A stretch of DNA of 64,000 bases from Flavobacterium sp. 9AF (GCF_902506265.1 NZ_LR733556.1:1824577-1888576), one strand, 5' to 3'. Shown: positions 26,458 through 35,909, counted from the first letter of the stretch. Translations and numbers: made by a program. The notes: generated by a model from the letters alone, not told the origin.

Positions 26458-28272
26458 TTATTTCAATAAAGTAATCACTACTCTTCTGTTTTTCGCTTTT
26501 CCTTCAGCAGTGCTATTATCTGCTGTAGGCTCATTAGCACCTTTTCCATCAATCATTTGGAAACGATTCAATGGAATACCTTTCTTTCTTAAATAATCTA
26601 CAACTGCTTCTGCTCTGTCTTTAGATAATTTAATGTTTGAATCTGGATTACCCACATTATCAGTATGCCCAACAATCGTTAATTTCGTATTTTCAGCCTG
26701 AATTAATAGGTTGTAAATTTTTTCCAATTCGCTAGAAGAACTTGTTGAAATTTGAGCACTACCTGTATTAAAGTTAATTCTCCATTCCCCTGAAGCCATT
26801 ACTTCCGTTGCTTGTTCTGTATAATCTGCCTTTTCTGGAGCAGTAGATTGGATATCGTTAATATTTTTAAGGTAAAATAAATTTACAGCATCTTCATAAG
26901 CTGATACTTTACCTACGTTTTCATTAAATCCAAATGGATTCAACTCCGTTAAATAAGTCCCAACTTGGTTATAAACCGATTTATATCTATTTACGCCATC
27001 AGACAAACCAAAATATTGCATGGCATCCAAGTAATTGAATACTTTAGAACCACCCATATTATAGGTTAATCCGTTTTTAGTTCCTTGTTGTCCTTTGAAC
27101 ATATCGTACCAATATTTAGGGCTTTCCATTTGGTATGTATCTGTTACCGCTTCAGAAGCTCTTACTCTCCAATCGTCATAATTTTTCATTTGATTAGACG
27201 CTGTTAAAGCCGATTTTAAAATATTTGAAACAATTTCCGGATTTTGACTTGCCCATTCTTTTAACCCAATTAAGACTGTTGGCATTTGGTTGTTAAATTC
27301 TTTTGTAGAAACAATATCCACAAAACCAGATAATTTATCAAAAACCAATTTATCACCGGGTGTCCAAGTAGCACAACCATCAATCTTTCTATTTACTGAT
27401 TTTCCAGTTAATTTTCCATTAGAAACTTCTTTTAAAGAAACAGTCCAACCTGTAGTTTGAGATTTAATCAATTCTTCAGCCGATTTGATGTAATCATCGT
27501 TTTCAGAAGGATAAATATTAACTGCATCCGCATCATAAGTTGCTGGATCTGGGTTTACTTTTAAACCGTTTGCGAAACAATAGTTAACTGTAGTAACCCA
27601 ATCACCATCACCTAAAACGGCAGAAATAACAGCACCTTTCATAGTTTGTGGATCTGTTTTCCAGCTTGGTGGTCCAATTAGTTTATCTTCACCATAACTC
27701 ATCCCTACAGCACCCATTACTTGTAAATGATATTTGTCTTTTCCATATTTTTCGTCTAATGATTTTTGTACCGAACTGATATAAAAAGGAGCGCCATCAC
27801 CCATAATCATTACAGCGAATGCACTTTTATCTGATGTTGGAAATTTAGCACCTTGATCAAATTCTTCAATAAATTTCATTTGCATATTGCGTAATTCAGA
27901 CAACCAATCTTGACGAATGATTTCTAAGTTTACGCCATTTTTTTCCATTAGAGAACCTTTTGTTGTTTTTGGTCCACCATTAGAAACGATAATTCCAGAT
28001 TGCGCATTCCAAGCATAACCCGCGATTCTTACTAACGGTTTATTGCTTACTTCGTTTGAAATATCTTTTGTAGGCAATTCAATTTTATCAGCATTTACCA
28101 CATTGTTTACTTCCGCTTTGTCTAAAGTAATTCCGTCTAATTTTTTTGAAACTTCAGTTCTAAGTCCTGGAGATAAAAAATAGATTGCTCCTAAAATTCC
28201 TCCTATACCAAGAATAACAATAAGTAATTCTGATAATGTCGTAAGTTTATTTGTTCTAAGAATTTTTCCCAT
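26458..28272 (-). CDS. Solute-binding protein fused to an OmpA peptidoglycan-binding domain
   Basis: A 604-residue protein. Residues ~14-35 are a membrane anchor, not a cleaved signal. Residues ~80-440 resemble NitT/TauT/phosphonate-type periplasmic binding proteins ('PLVRIAGYAWNAQSG', 'CATWTPGDKLVFDKLSGFVDIVSTKEF'). Residues ~490-604 are an OmpA C-terminal domain with 'IVGHTDNVGNPDSN' and 'LSKDRAEAVVDYL', the peptidoglycan-binding signature. The binding domain would thus be tied to the inner membrane at one end and the cell wall at the other. The neighbouring permease and ATPase genes support an importer. The fusion is unusual and its ligand is unknown. Confidence 0.85.
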   Translation of the reverse strand: MGKILRTNKLTTLSELLIVILGIGGILGAIYFLSPGLRTEVSKKLDGITLDKAEVNNVVNADKIELPTKDISNEVSNKPLVRIAGYAWNAQSGIIVSNGGPKTTKGSLMEKNGVNLEIIRQDWLSELRNMQMKFIEEFDQGAKFPTSDKSAFAVMIMGDGAPFYISSVQKSLDEKYGKDKYHLQVMGAVGMSYGEDKLIGPPSWKTDPQTMKGAVISAVLGDGDWVTTVNYCFANGLKVNPDPATYDADAVNIYPSENDDYIKSAEELIKSQTTGWTVSLKEVSNGKLTGKSVNRKIDGCATWTPGDKLVFDKLSGFVDIVSTKEFNNQMPTVLIGLKEWASQNPEIVSNILKSALTASNQMKNYDDWRVRASEAVTDTYQMESPKYWYDMFKGQQGTKNGLTYNMGGSKVFNYLDAMQYFGLSDGVNRYKSVYNQVGTYLTELNPFGFNENVGKVSAYEDAVNLFYLKNINDIQSTAPEKADYTEQATEVMASGEWRINFNTGSAQISTSSSSELEKIYNLLIQAENTKLTIVGHTDNVGNPDSNIKLSKDRAEAVVDYLRKKGIPLNRFQMIDGKGANEPTADNSTAEGKAKNRRVVITLLK

Positions 28273-28299
28273 TATGTATAAAAAATTTAGTTTTAGTTG

Positions 28300-29421
28300 T
28301 TAAAATATATCTCCAAAGCCACCTGCGTTTTGCTTGTCTTCTTTGGACATTTTGTAATTTGGATTCGAATATTTAGTTGAATCTGGGATGGTATTATCAC
28401 CGGTTTTAATTTTATCTGCTAAAGAATCTAAACGAGAATACAGTTCATCATTATCCACTGAATATTGAGACGTTAAAGTGTCTATATCTAATAAATTTTC
28501 TGATGTTCTTGCAATATCTTGAGCAATGGTTGAAGTTACTACTTCTAATGCATACTCTAATTCCCAGTCTTTGGTAAACATCATGGCATTTTTAGCACTT
28601 TCAGTAGCTGCTTTTGCATTTTTAGCAAATTCATACTCTTTTCTAAGCATGGTAATTGTGGCATCAAAATCGGCAATTTTAATATCTATAGCTGTTCCTG
28701 CCAAAGTTAATTTTCTGTCCATTTTACCTAAGACATTTGCTCTCACTCCATATTTCTGAATAAAACTTTTGCTTTGCTCATATTGATTTGAAATACGTTG
28801 CGAATTACTTAATTTCTTAGCCAATTCACTTTGCAAGGCTACATATTCATCCGTATCTTTTGCTCCAGCACCGTGTTGCCTAACCATTTCGTCCATTGCT
28901 GATTTTAATTTTTCAGATTGACGTTGCAAGCTTAATAATTCTTCTTGATAATCTTTGGCTTCTTTTTCAGATTTTGAAGCTTCCATTTCCATTTCATTTT
29001 TAAGCCCTTTCAGTTTTGCTTTGGTATTCTTAAAAACTTCACGGTTTTTAATCATTTTTTGTTTTTGTTCCTCTAACTCATTAAAAGGATTGCTTTGAAT
29101 TAAAGCTTTATGAATATTTTTAGCCGTAAAACGCAACGCTTTCATAATTACAGGGAACATAATTACTAAGAAAATCAAGAAAATAGCGGTGGCAGATAAT
29201 GCGATTACTTGACCTAACATAGTAAATAAAGGCGGAATAATATAAGTCCATGTTAAATAACCTCCAATTCCTAATAATCCGAGAGCGATTGCCCAAAAAA
29301 GTCCTTTTTCTCCTTTTTTTAATGAATTTGCTTTTAATGCAATTTCCCCTTTAGATTCATCAAAGTGCTTTAAAATTGGTAATTCTAATAAAGTACTTTT
29401 CTCTTGTTCGTATTTATTCAT
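28300..29421 (-). CDS. Membrane protein with long coiled coil
   Basis: A 373-residue protein. Two adjacent membrane segments (~40-62 and ~68-95) follow a short cytoplasmic start. Residues ~115-310 are charged coiled coil, with some resemblance to PspA/IM30 helices, and the C-terminus is polar (AGGFGDIF). No enzyme motif is visible. It lies between a coiled-coil gene and the OmpA-fused binding protein, in the same orientation with short gaps (5 and 27 bases), so it is probably a structural part of that ABC system. Function is not recognised. Confidence 0.75.
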   Translation of the reverse strand: MNKYEQEKSTLLELPILKHFDESKGEIALKANSLKKGEKGLFWAIALGLLGIGGYLTWTYIIPPLFTMLGQVIALSATAIFLIFLVIMFPVIMKALRFTAKNIHKALIQSNPFNELEEQKQKMIKNREVFKNTKAKLKGLKNEMEMEASKSEKEAKDYQEELLSLQRQSEKLKSAMDEMVRQHGAGAKDTDEYVALQSELAKKLSNSQRISNQYEQSKSFIQKYGVRANVLGKMDRKLTLAGTAIDIKIADFDATITMLRKEYEFAKNAKAATESAKNAMMFTKDWELEYALEVVTSTIAQDIARTSENLLDIDTLTSQYSVDNDELYSRLDSLADKIKTGDNTIPDSTKYSNPNYKMSKEDKQNAGGFGDIF

Positions 29422-29426
29422 TGATT

Positions 29427-30110
29427 TTATAAGTATTGATTGATTCCGCTTATGACTAAATTGATTGAATCCACAATTTTTTGTTTCGCAAAATTATTGG
29501 CTTCTATTTTTAATTGCAATTCTCTAAGTTCTTGTTCGTTTTTACTATCGATATTTGCTAATAAAGATTTCTTTTCTTGCAATTCTTGCTGCATTTGAAG
29601 AATTTTAGCTTCCAAATCAGAAATTGAAACTGTTAAAGATTCTTTTTCTTTTTGAACCAAATTGCTTAAATCCTGTTTTTTCGCATTACCTGTAGTATCA
29701 TATTTAGTATGTACCTTGTTAATTTCTTCAATATAAAACTTCGATTTTTCTAATAAATATTCTTTCGTTAAATCGGGTTTTATGGATTTACCCATCATAA
29801 AAGCCATCTGATAACTTTGCGGATTTGTGATTCCAACTGCTACAACAGATTTGTACATTTCGAAAAAATCAAAATTATCTAAATTTAACGATTCAAATCC
29901 TTTTTCATATACATTTAAAATTTCGTTTACAAAAGGGTTCGCAAAATTATCCTGAGATACTTGTGCAATTTTTTCTTCTGGAAATTTATTAATGTGAGTC
30001 GTTTGATTAGATAAATTAGGTTGGGTTACTTTTGTAGATTCTTCTTTTTTAGTATCATTTTCAGTTTCGTTTATAAATAAACTTTTCCAATTAAAACCTT
30101 CTTTTGACAT
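29427..30110 (-). CDS. Uncharacterised coiled-coil protein
   Basis: A 227-residue soluble protein with no signal peptide. Residues ~1-55 are low-complexity and probably disordered, ~60-145 form a helical core (NPFVNEILNVYEKGFESLNL), and ~150-220 form a coiled coil. It is not recognised as a named family. It is the first gene of the operon that ends with the CbbX-like ATPase. Confidence 0.7.
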   Translation of the reverse strand: MSKEGFNWKSLFINETENDTKKEESTKVTQPNLSNQTTHINKFPEEKIAQVSQDNFANPFVNEILNVYEKGFESLNLDNFDFFEMYKSVVAVGITNPQSYQMAFMMGKSIKPDLTKEYLLEKSKFYIEEINKVHTKYDTTGNAKKQDLSNLVQKEKESLTVSISDLEAKILQMQQELQEKKSLLANIDSKNEQELRELQLKIEANNFAKQKIVDSINLVISGINQYL

Positions 30111-30194
30111 GAATTAAGTATTATTTGTTTTTAATTATACGCAAAAACTTTGTTAAAGTTACAATTTTAAAAAAAATTCTTGAGTATAGTATTT

Positions 30195-30202
30195 CAAATA
30201 TA
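30195..30202 (-). promoter_or_regulatory. -7 promoter box TATATTTG of the ABC/AAA operon
   Basis: The minus strand reads TATATTTG directly after the U-tract of the atpG terminator and 84 bases before the ATG at 30110. This would give a leader of about 80 nt. No convincing TTG at canonical spacing. Confidence 0.45.
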
Positions 30203-30210
30203 AATAAAAA

Positions 30211-30236
30211 AGGCTATTTGGTTTCCCAAATAGCCT
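30211..30236 (-). terminator. Terminator of the ATP synthase operon
   Basis: A perfect 11-bp stem, 30211-30221 with 30226-30236 (AGGCTATTTGG arms), a 4-base loop and a TTTTTTATTT tract on the minus strand. It is 22 bases after the atpG stop. Confidence 0.9.
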
Positions 30237-30258
30237 AATAAATATATTATAAATAAAA

Positions 30259-31116
30259 CTAACTATTTAAAGCTTCAGCACCTCCTACAATTTCTAGAAT
30301 TTCTCCAGTAATAGCCGCTTGACGCGCTTTATTATATGTTAATTTTAATTGATTTCTCAATGCTGTTGCATTATCAGTAGCTTTATGCATTGCTGTCATC
30401 CTAGCTCCGTGTTCTGATGCAAAAGAATCTCTAACTGCTTTATATAATTGCGTTTTTAAAGATTTTGGTATTAAAGTTAATACAATTTCTTCTTTTGAAG
30501 GTTCAAAAATATAATCTGATGAAATTTCTTCACCTCCTGAAATTGGCGCAAGTGGTAAAAATTGTTCTGTTTTAACAACTTGAGTGGCAGCATTTTTAAA
30601 ATGGTTGTAAACCAATTCGATTTTATCATACTCACCAGCTACAAATTTATCCATTAAAACCTGAGCAACATCAGCTACATTTTCAAAAGTTAATTGATCA
30701 AAAATGGCACTTTGATTCTCAACAACTTTATTCGTTTTCTTTAAAACATCATTTCCTTTTTTACCAATTGCAAAAATATCAACGGTTTTTCCTTTATAAA
30801 ATTCAGTACGACTTTTAACTTCTTTAATAACATTTGAGTTAAAAGCACCACATAAACCTCTGTTAGATGTTATGGCAACGATAAGCACTTTATGTACCTC
30901 TCTTTGTTCAGCAAAAGCTCCTCCAGTGTTTCCATCTAGAGTAGCACTTAAGTTTTGTAATAATTCCGTTAATTTTTCTGCATAAGGACGCATTGCAGTA
31001 ATAGCATCTTGGGCTTTTTTAAGCTTTGCAGCAGAAACCATTTTCATCGCAGACGTAATCTGCATCGTAGATGAAACGGAACTAATTCTATTTCTAATTT
31101 CCTTTAAGTTTGCCAT
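30259..31116 (-). CDS. atpG: ATP synthase F1 subunit gamma
   Basis: A 285-residue central-stalk subunit that rotates inside the alpha3beta3 ring. The N-terminal helix (NLKEIRNRISSVSSTMQITSAMKMVSAAKLKKAQ, seen in parts) and the C-terminal 'ALRNQLKLTYNKARQAAIT' with 'EILEIVGGAEAL' are the conserved coiled-coil pair. It is the last gene of the operon. atpD (beta) and atpC (epsilon) are not next to it, the split arrangement usual in Bacteroidota. Confidence 0.98.
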   Translation of the reverse strand: MANLKEIRNRISSVSSTMQITSAMKMVSAAKLKKAQDAITAMRPYAEKLTELLQNLSATLDGNTGGAFAEQREVHKVLIVAITSNRGLCGAFNSNVIKEVKSRTEFYKGKTVDIFAIGKKGNDVLKKTNKVVENQSAIFDQLTFENVADVAQVLMDKFVAGEYDKIELVYNHFKNAATQVVKTEQFLPLAPISGGEEISSDYIFEPSKEEIVLTLIPKSLKTQLYKAVRDSFASEHGARMTAMHKATDNATALRNQLKLTYNKARQAAITGEILEIVGGAEALNS

Positions 31117-31125
31117 TTTTTTAAT

Positions 31126-31174
31126 TTGTCAATTTGACAATTATCAATGTGTCAATTGATTAATCGACACATTG
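31126..31174 (-). repeat. Two inverted repeats between atpA and atpG
   Basis: TTGTCAA-T-TTGACAA at 31126-31140, and CAATGTGTC (31145-31153) with GACACATTG (31166-31174), inside the 74-base atpA-atpG gap. The second pairs further inside with two mismatches. There is no U-tract, so mRNA processing or stability is more likely than termination. Confidence 0.55.
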
Positions 31175-31190
31175 ACTAATTGAAAATTAA

Positions 31191-32765
31191 TTAATATTTT
31201 GCAGAAATTTCTTTTGCTACTTTAGCTAAAACATCGGTAATATTATCATCAAATTTACCTGCTTTTAATGCATCTAAAGTATCTCTGTGTTTTGCATTTA
31301 AATATGCTAAGAAATCTTTTTCAAATTCTTTTACTTTTTCTACTGGAACATCTTTTAATAAGTTTTTTGAACCAGCATAAATAATAGCCACTTGATCTTC
31401 TACAGTAAATGGATCATTTACTGCTTGTTTTAAGATTTCTACGTTACGTTTTCCTTTTTCAATTACATTTAAAGTAACGGCATCTAAATCAGAACCAAAT
31501 TTAGCGAAAGCTTCTAACTCACGATATTGTGCTTGGTCTAATTTTAAAGTACCTGCTACTTTTTTCATCGATTTAATTTGAGCATTACCTCCTACACGAG
31601 ATACAGAAATACCTACGTTAATTGCAGGACGAACCCCAGAGTTGAATAAATCACCATCTAAGAAAATCTGTCCGTCAGTAATAGAGATAACGTTTGTAGG
31701 GATATATGCAGAAACGTCACCAGCTTGTGTTTCAATGATTGGTAAAGCTGTTAATGAACCACCACCTTTAACGATTGGTTTTAACGATTCAGGTAAATCG
31801 TTCATGTTTTTAGCAATATCATCATCAGCAATCACTTTAGCAGCACGCTCTAATAATCTTGAGTGTAAGTAGAATACGTCTCCAGGATAAGCCTCACGTC
31901 CTGGTGGTCTTCTTAATAATAAAGACACCTCACGGTATGCTACCGCTTGTTTTGATAAATCATCATAAATGATTAATGCAGGACGACCTGTATCACGGAA
32001 ATATTCTCCAATTGATGCACCAGCGAATGGAGCATAAACTTGCATTGCAGCAGGGTCAGAAGCATTAGCAGCAACAATTACTGTGTAAGCCATAGCTCCT
32101 TTTTCCTCTAATGTTTTTGCAATTGCAGCAACTGTAGAAGCTTTTTGACCTACAGCTACATATATACAATATACTGGTTTCCCAGCATCATAAAATTCTT
32201 TTTGATTTAAGATGGTGTCAATACAAACTGTTGTTTTACCTGTTTGACGGTCACCAATAACTAACTCACGTTGTCCTCTACCCACTGGAATCATCGCATC
32301 AATTGCTTTGATACCTGTTTGTAATGGTTCTGTAACTGGTTGACGGAAGATAACTCCAGGCGCTTTTCTTTCTAATGGCATCTCATATAACTCACCACCA
32401 ATTGCACCTTTACCATCGATTGGGTTACCTAAAGTATCTACAACACGACCTACGATTTCTTCACCTACTTTAAGAGATGCAATACGTTGTGTTCTTTTTA
32501 CATTTGAACCTTCTCTTATACCAGTAGATGGTCCTAATAATACCACACCAACATTGTCTTCTTCTAAGTTCAATACAATTCCTTCCAATCCATTATCAAA
32601 TTGAACTAACTCACCGTATTGAGCATTAGATAATCCATACACACGTGCAATACCGTCACCTACTTGAAGTACTGTTCCAACTTCTTCTAATGAAGTACCA
32701 GATTGAAAACCTGATAATTGCTTTTTTAATATTGCTGATATCTCAGCAGGTTTAATTTCAGCCAT
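31191..32765 (-). CDS. atpA: ATP synthase F1 subunit alpha
   Basis: A 524-residue non-catalytic nucleotide-binding subunit of the F1 hexamer. It has the P-loop '[10 protein letters not shown]', the conserved '[23 protein letters not shown]' region and the alpha signature '[16 protein letters not shown]'. Length and motifs are complete. It is regulated with the rest of the operon. Confidence 0.99.
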   Translation of the reverse strand: MAEIKPAEISAILKKQLSGFQSGTSLEEVGTVLQVGDGIARVYGLSNAQYGELVQFDNGLEGIVLNLEEDNVGVVLLGPSTGIREGSNVKRTQRIASLKVGEEIVGRVVDTLGNPIDGKGAIGGELYEMPLERKAPGVIFRQPVTEPLQTGIKAIDAMIPVGRGQRELVIGDRQTGKTTVCIDTILNQKEFYDAGKPVYCIYVAVGQKASTVAAIAKTLEEKGAMAYTVIVAANASDPAAMQVYAPFAGASIGEYFRDTGRPALIIYDDLSKQAVAYREVSLLLRRPPGREAYPGDVFYLHSRLLERAAKVIADDDIAKNMNDLPESLKPIVKGGGSLTALPIIETQAGDVSAYIPTNVISITDGQIFLDGDLFNSGVRPAINVGISVSRVGGNAQIKSMKKVAGTLKLDQAQYRELEAFAKFGSDLDAVTLNVIEKGKRNVEILKQAVNDPFTVEDQVAIIYAGSKNLLKDVPVEKVKEFEKDFLAYLNAKHRDTLDALKAGKFDDNITDVLAKVAKEISAKY

Positions 32766-32809
32766 TTTAATTTATAATTTTAACACTTAAAGAAGTGCGA
32801 TCACTATTA

Positions 32810-33343
32810 TTAATTACTAAACTCTCTTTTTAATTGTTGTAAACTATTTACAACAGAAGCATTATATTGTTTGTCACCTATTCGTAATACAAACCCACCA
32901 ATAATAGATGGATCTACAATATTCTTAAGTGTTATTTTTTTATTTGAAAAACTAGCAATCTTAGCTAATACTTTTTCTTCTAAATCTTTTGTAATTGGAA
33001 ATGCTGTAGTAACTATAGCAGTTTCCATATTATTCAATTCATCAAACAAAGTATTGTACTGAGAAGCAATGGTTGCTAAAATTTCGAATCTGCTATTTTC
33101 TTGTAGCAAACGAAATAATTCTTTAGTTTCTCCTTGTGCTGAAGCAAATACTTCAGATATAGCAGCAAACTTAGTAGGCCCTTTTACAACAGGACTTTTC
33201 AAAAAATCTTTCAATTCTTTGCTTTCTTTTACAGCAGCAACAATTTGTAACATATCGTTATTTACTTGTGCTGTTGTATTGTTTGCTTGTGCAATATCTA
33301 GAATAGCCTTAGCATATCGGATAGCTGCTCTACTGGTTGCCAT
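32810..33343 (-). CDS. atpH: ATP synthase F1 subunit delta (OSCP)
   Basis: A 177-residue peripheral-stalk protein that joins subunit b to the top of F1. The N-terminal helical domain (SRAAIRYAKAILDIA) and the C-terminal signature 'KNIVDPSIIGGFVLRIGDKQYNASV' are present. The start at 33343 lies 2 bases after the atpF stop. Confidence 0.97.
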   Translation of the reverse strand: MATSRAAIRYAKAILDIAQANNTTAQVNNDMLQIVAAVKESKELKDFLKSPVVKGPTKFAAISEVFASAQGETKELFRLLQENSRFEILATIASQYNTLFDELNNMETAIVTTAFPITKDLEEKVLAKIASFSNKKITLKNIVDPSIIGGFVLRIGDKQYNASVVNSLQQLKREFSN

Positions 33344-33345
33344 AA

Positions 33346-33846
33346 TTAACTTAATTTAGCATCAGCTAACATTTTCTCAACTAATTTAGCTTGAGCGTCA
33401 TTGTTAGCTAATTCTCCTTTTAATATTTTTTCTGCAATTTCTAAAGACAAAGTAGAAACCTGAGATTTAATTTCAGCCATAGCTGCATTTTTCTCACCTT
33501 CAATAGTTGCTTTTGCTTGAGCAATCATTTTTTCACCTTGTGCTTGTGCTTCTTCTTTAGCGTCTGCAATCATTTTTTCTTTAATTTCACGCGCTTCTTT
33601 TATCATGGTATCTCTCTCTGCACGAGCTTCTGCTAATAATTTCTCATTATCAGCTTTTAAATTTTGCATGTCTTTTTTAGCGTTTTCAGCTGCTAACAAA
33701 GCATTTTTAATTCCTTCTTCACGTTCTGTGATAGAATTCATAATTGGTTTCCATGCAAATTTAACTAATAATATGATTAATATTACTAAAATTAATGCTT
33801 GCCAAAAAAACAATCCAAATGAAAAATCGTTAATTAATTTATCCAT
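33346..33846 (-). CDS. atpF: ATP synthase F0 subunit b
   Basis: A 166-residue stator subunit. The N-terminal membrane helix (~10-30: GLFFWQALILVILIILLVKF) is followed by a long charged helix that dimerises and reaches up to delta. It follows a strong hairpin after atpE. Confidence 0.97.
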   Translation of the reverse strand: MDKLINDFSFGLFFWQALILVILIILLVKFAWKPIMNSITEREEGIKNALLAAENAKKDMQNLKADNEKLLAEARAERDTMIKEAREIKEKMIADAKEEAQAQGEKMIAQAKATIEGEKNAAMAEIKSQVSTLSLEIAEKILKGELANNDAQAKLVEKMLADAKLS

Positions 33847-33888
33847 TGTTGAAAATTATATTTATTCGTTTAATTTCTTTTTAAAAAC

Positions 33889-33917
33889 AAGACCTGCAAC
33901 CAACCGTTGCAGATCTT
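33889..33917 (-). terminator. Hairpin between atpE and atpF
   Basis: A 12-bp stem, 33889-33900 with 33906-33917 (one G-U pair), a 5-base loop and GTTTTT afterwards on the minus strand. It probably causes partial termination or stabilises the atpE message, which fits the many copies of subunit c per complex. Confidence 0.7.
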
Positions 33918-33932
33918 TGTAATTTGTTTTAA

Positions 33933-34130
33933 TTAAGCTTTTCCTAAGATTAAAGCAGCGAATGCTAAACCTTCTAATAAAGCCGCAATAATAATCATAG
34001 CTGTTTGAATTTTTCCAGCAGCTTCTGGTTGACGAGCAATAGCATCCATTGCAGATCCACCGATTTTACCTAAACCTAAACCAGCACCGATTACTACTAA
34101 ACCTGCACCTACTAACATTGGAATTTCCAT
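33933..34130 (-). CDS. atpE: ATP synthase F0 subunit c
   Basis: A 65-residue hairpin of two membrane helices joined by the polar loop ARQPEA. The ion-binding carboxylate is Glu53 in 'AALLEGLAFA'. The extra ligands of sodium-type c subunits (E-S/T-x-x-Y after the Glu) are absent, so a proton is the expected ion. Subunit c forms the rotating ring. Confidence 0.97.
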   Translation of the reverse strand: MEIPMLVGAGLVVIGAGLGLGKIGGSAMDAIARQPEAAGKIQTAMIIIAALLEGLAFAALILGKA

Positions 34131-34167
34131 AGTGTGTATATATAATAATTAAACAAAAATTCTAAAT

Positions 34168-35373
34168 TTAAACTAAAGCATTATCATGCTCTCCTAATAA
34201 ATCCTCACTATGGTGTTCATCATGATGATGATCTTGCACTGCCATACCAATAAATAATGACGACAACATAGTAAAAATAAACGCTTGTAAAAATGCCACT
34301 AATATTTCAATAACAGAAATAAACAATGTAAGCGCTAATGAAATTGACATATCTGCTGCTAAATTTTTACCCACAAAAATCATCGCGATCAAACTCATAA
34401 TAACTACGTGACCTGCTGTAATATTTGCAAATAAACGAATTAATAATGCAAATGGTTTAGTCAATGTTCCTAATAATTCAATAGGCATTAAGATTATTTT
34501 CATTGGAACTGGTACACCTGGCATCCAGAAAATGTGTTTCCAATAATCTTTGTTAGCGCTAACTTGTGTAATTATAAAAGTAAACAAAGCCAAACAAACC
34601 GTAACAGCAATATTTCCAGTTACATTAATCCCTAGTGGAGTCATTCCTAATAAATTCAACAACCAAATAAAGAAAAATACGGTTAATAAAAAGCCCATAT
34701 ATTTTCTATATTTTTTTTCTCCAATATTTGGTATCGCGATTTCTTCACGAATAAAGATAATCAACGGCTCTAAAATTCTTCCAAATCCTGTTGGAATTGG
34801 TCCTTTTTTATACGATTTTGCCAAACCTATGAACATAAATAACAATAATGCTGAAGTAAACAACATGGAAACCACATTTTTAGTTATTGAGAAATCCAAT
34901 GGTTTTTCATTTGTTGGATGATGGTGCTCATCATAATTCAATTGTCCTTCCGCATTTGTTTTATAAATTTTACCATGATGTAAAGCATAGTAATTTCCAT
35001 TTACTTCCGCAATTTCTTCTCCATGATGAAATTTGGAAGAAGAAAAAACTTGTACACCTGCTTCTTTATCAAATAAAATTACTGGTAAAGAAAACCCATA
35101 ATGTTTTCCTTCTTTTTCATCAGAAAAGAATGTAAAATCGTGAGAATCTTGTAAGTGATGCTCTATGTAAGCATTAACTTTATCTTTTTTATCTAAAGAC
35201 TCTGCTTCTCCGTGTCCTTCTCCATGAGCCTTATGAGCTTCAATGTGAGATTCGTGAGTAGTTTCAGTAGCTACATGAGTAGAATCTGAAATGGTATTAG
35301 CAGAACTAAAAAAGGGTAGTATCGCTACTGCGAAGGCTACAAATAAATGAAGTGGTCTTTTTGAAATCACCAT
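34168..35373 (-). CDS. atpB: ATP synthase F0 subunit a with His-rich extension
   Basis: 401 residues. The ATG at 35373 is chosen because the upstream in-frame TTG (35418) lies in a TACTTTTG box, and because MVISKRPLHLFVAFAVAILP reads as a signal peptide. The C-terminal ~220 residues are subunit a, with the essential Arg in 'LIRLFANITAGH', forming the proton half-channels. The ~165 residues after the signal form a His/Glu-rich domain, and the C-terminal tail is also His-rich (DHHHDEHHSED). Such long N-termini are characteristic of Bacteroidota subunit a; E. coli subunit a is ~270 residues. Confidence 0.93.
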   Translation of the reverse strand: MVISKRPLHLFVAFAVAILPFFSSANTISDSTHVATETTHESHIEAHKAHGEGHGEAESLDKKDKVNAYIEHHLQDSHDFTFFSDEKEGKHYGFSLPVILFDKEAGVQVFSSSKFHHGEEIAEVNGNYYALHHGKIYKTNAEGQLNYDEHHHPTNEKPLDFSITKNVVSMLFTSALLLFMFIGLAKSYKKGPIPTGFGRILEPLIIFIREEIAIPNIGEKKYRKYMGFLLTVFFFIWLLNLLGMTPLGINVTGNIAVTVCLALFTFIITQVSANKDYWKHIFWMPGVPVPMKIILMPIELLGTLTKPFALLIRLFANITAGHVVIMSLIAMIFVGKNLAADMSISLALTLFISVIEILVAFLQAFIFTMLSSLFIGMAVQDHHHDEHHSEDLLGEHDNALV

Positions 35374-35415
35374 AACGTTATAAAATGTTCTTTTTACGGT
35401 CGTTAAAAATTTTTG

Positions 35416-35423
35416 CAAAAGTA
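35416..35423 (-). promoter_or_regulatory. -7 promoter box TACTTTTG upstream of atpB
   Basis: The minus strand reads TACTTTTG 42 bases before the atpB ATG at 35373 and overlaps the alternative TTG. It supports the downstream ATG and suggests an internal promoter for atpBEFHAG. Confidence 0.55.
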
Positions 35424-35487
35424 CAATTTTAATTAATATTTCAAGTTTCTAAAATACTTTTTTTTGAGAATTTATCATTTTTTTTAT

Positions 35488-35883
35488 CTAATAGTTGTTT
35501 TTGTTTAACAATCTCGCTGTAAAATAGACATCTATACATAAATAAAGAATAAACAAAATAAAAAAATAGCTTTTTTCGAATGTGTTCACTGGTTCACTAT
35601 TTAATACGGGTGCTATAAAAATATAACAAGCTATCACTTTAAGTGTTAAGGTAACCAAAAAAACATAGCCTAAGATCGCTTCATTCTTACTTTTAACAAA
35701 ATCATGAACCAATAATAAAATGGTACTACTAATGCTTAAAAAAGCAAAAATTTGATGGAAACTATAGTGCGTGTTTTCAAAATCATTTGCCCATTGAAAA
35801 ACTGCAACTGCTAATCTATTGGCTAAATAAATAATAATAAGAAATAAAATATATTGTAGGTATAATGCTTTATTGAATTTCAT
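35488..35883 (-). CDS. Small four-helix membrane protein in the atp operon
   Basis: A 131-residue protein with four hydrophobic segments (~8-25, ~42-62, ~70-93, ~105-123). It sits between the AtpZ/I-like gene and atpB. I recall a hypothetical protein in this slot in many flavobacterial genomes. By position it could be an assembly factor like UncI, but no residue signature proves that. Confidence 0.75.
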   Translation of the reverse strand: MKFNKALYLQYILFLIIIYLANRLAVAVFQWANDFENTHYSFHQIFAFLSISSTILLLVHDFVKSKNEAILGYVFLVTLTLKVIACYIFIAPVLNSEPVNTFEKSYFFILFILYLCIDVYFTARLLNKNNY

Positions 35884-35909
35884 TTAAGATTCTATTGATT
35901 GAATTGATA

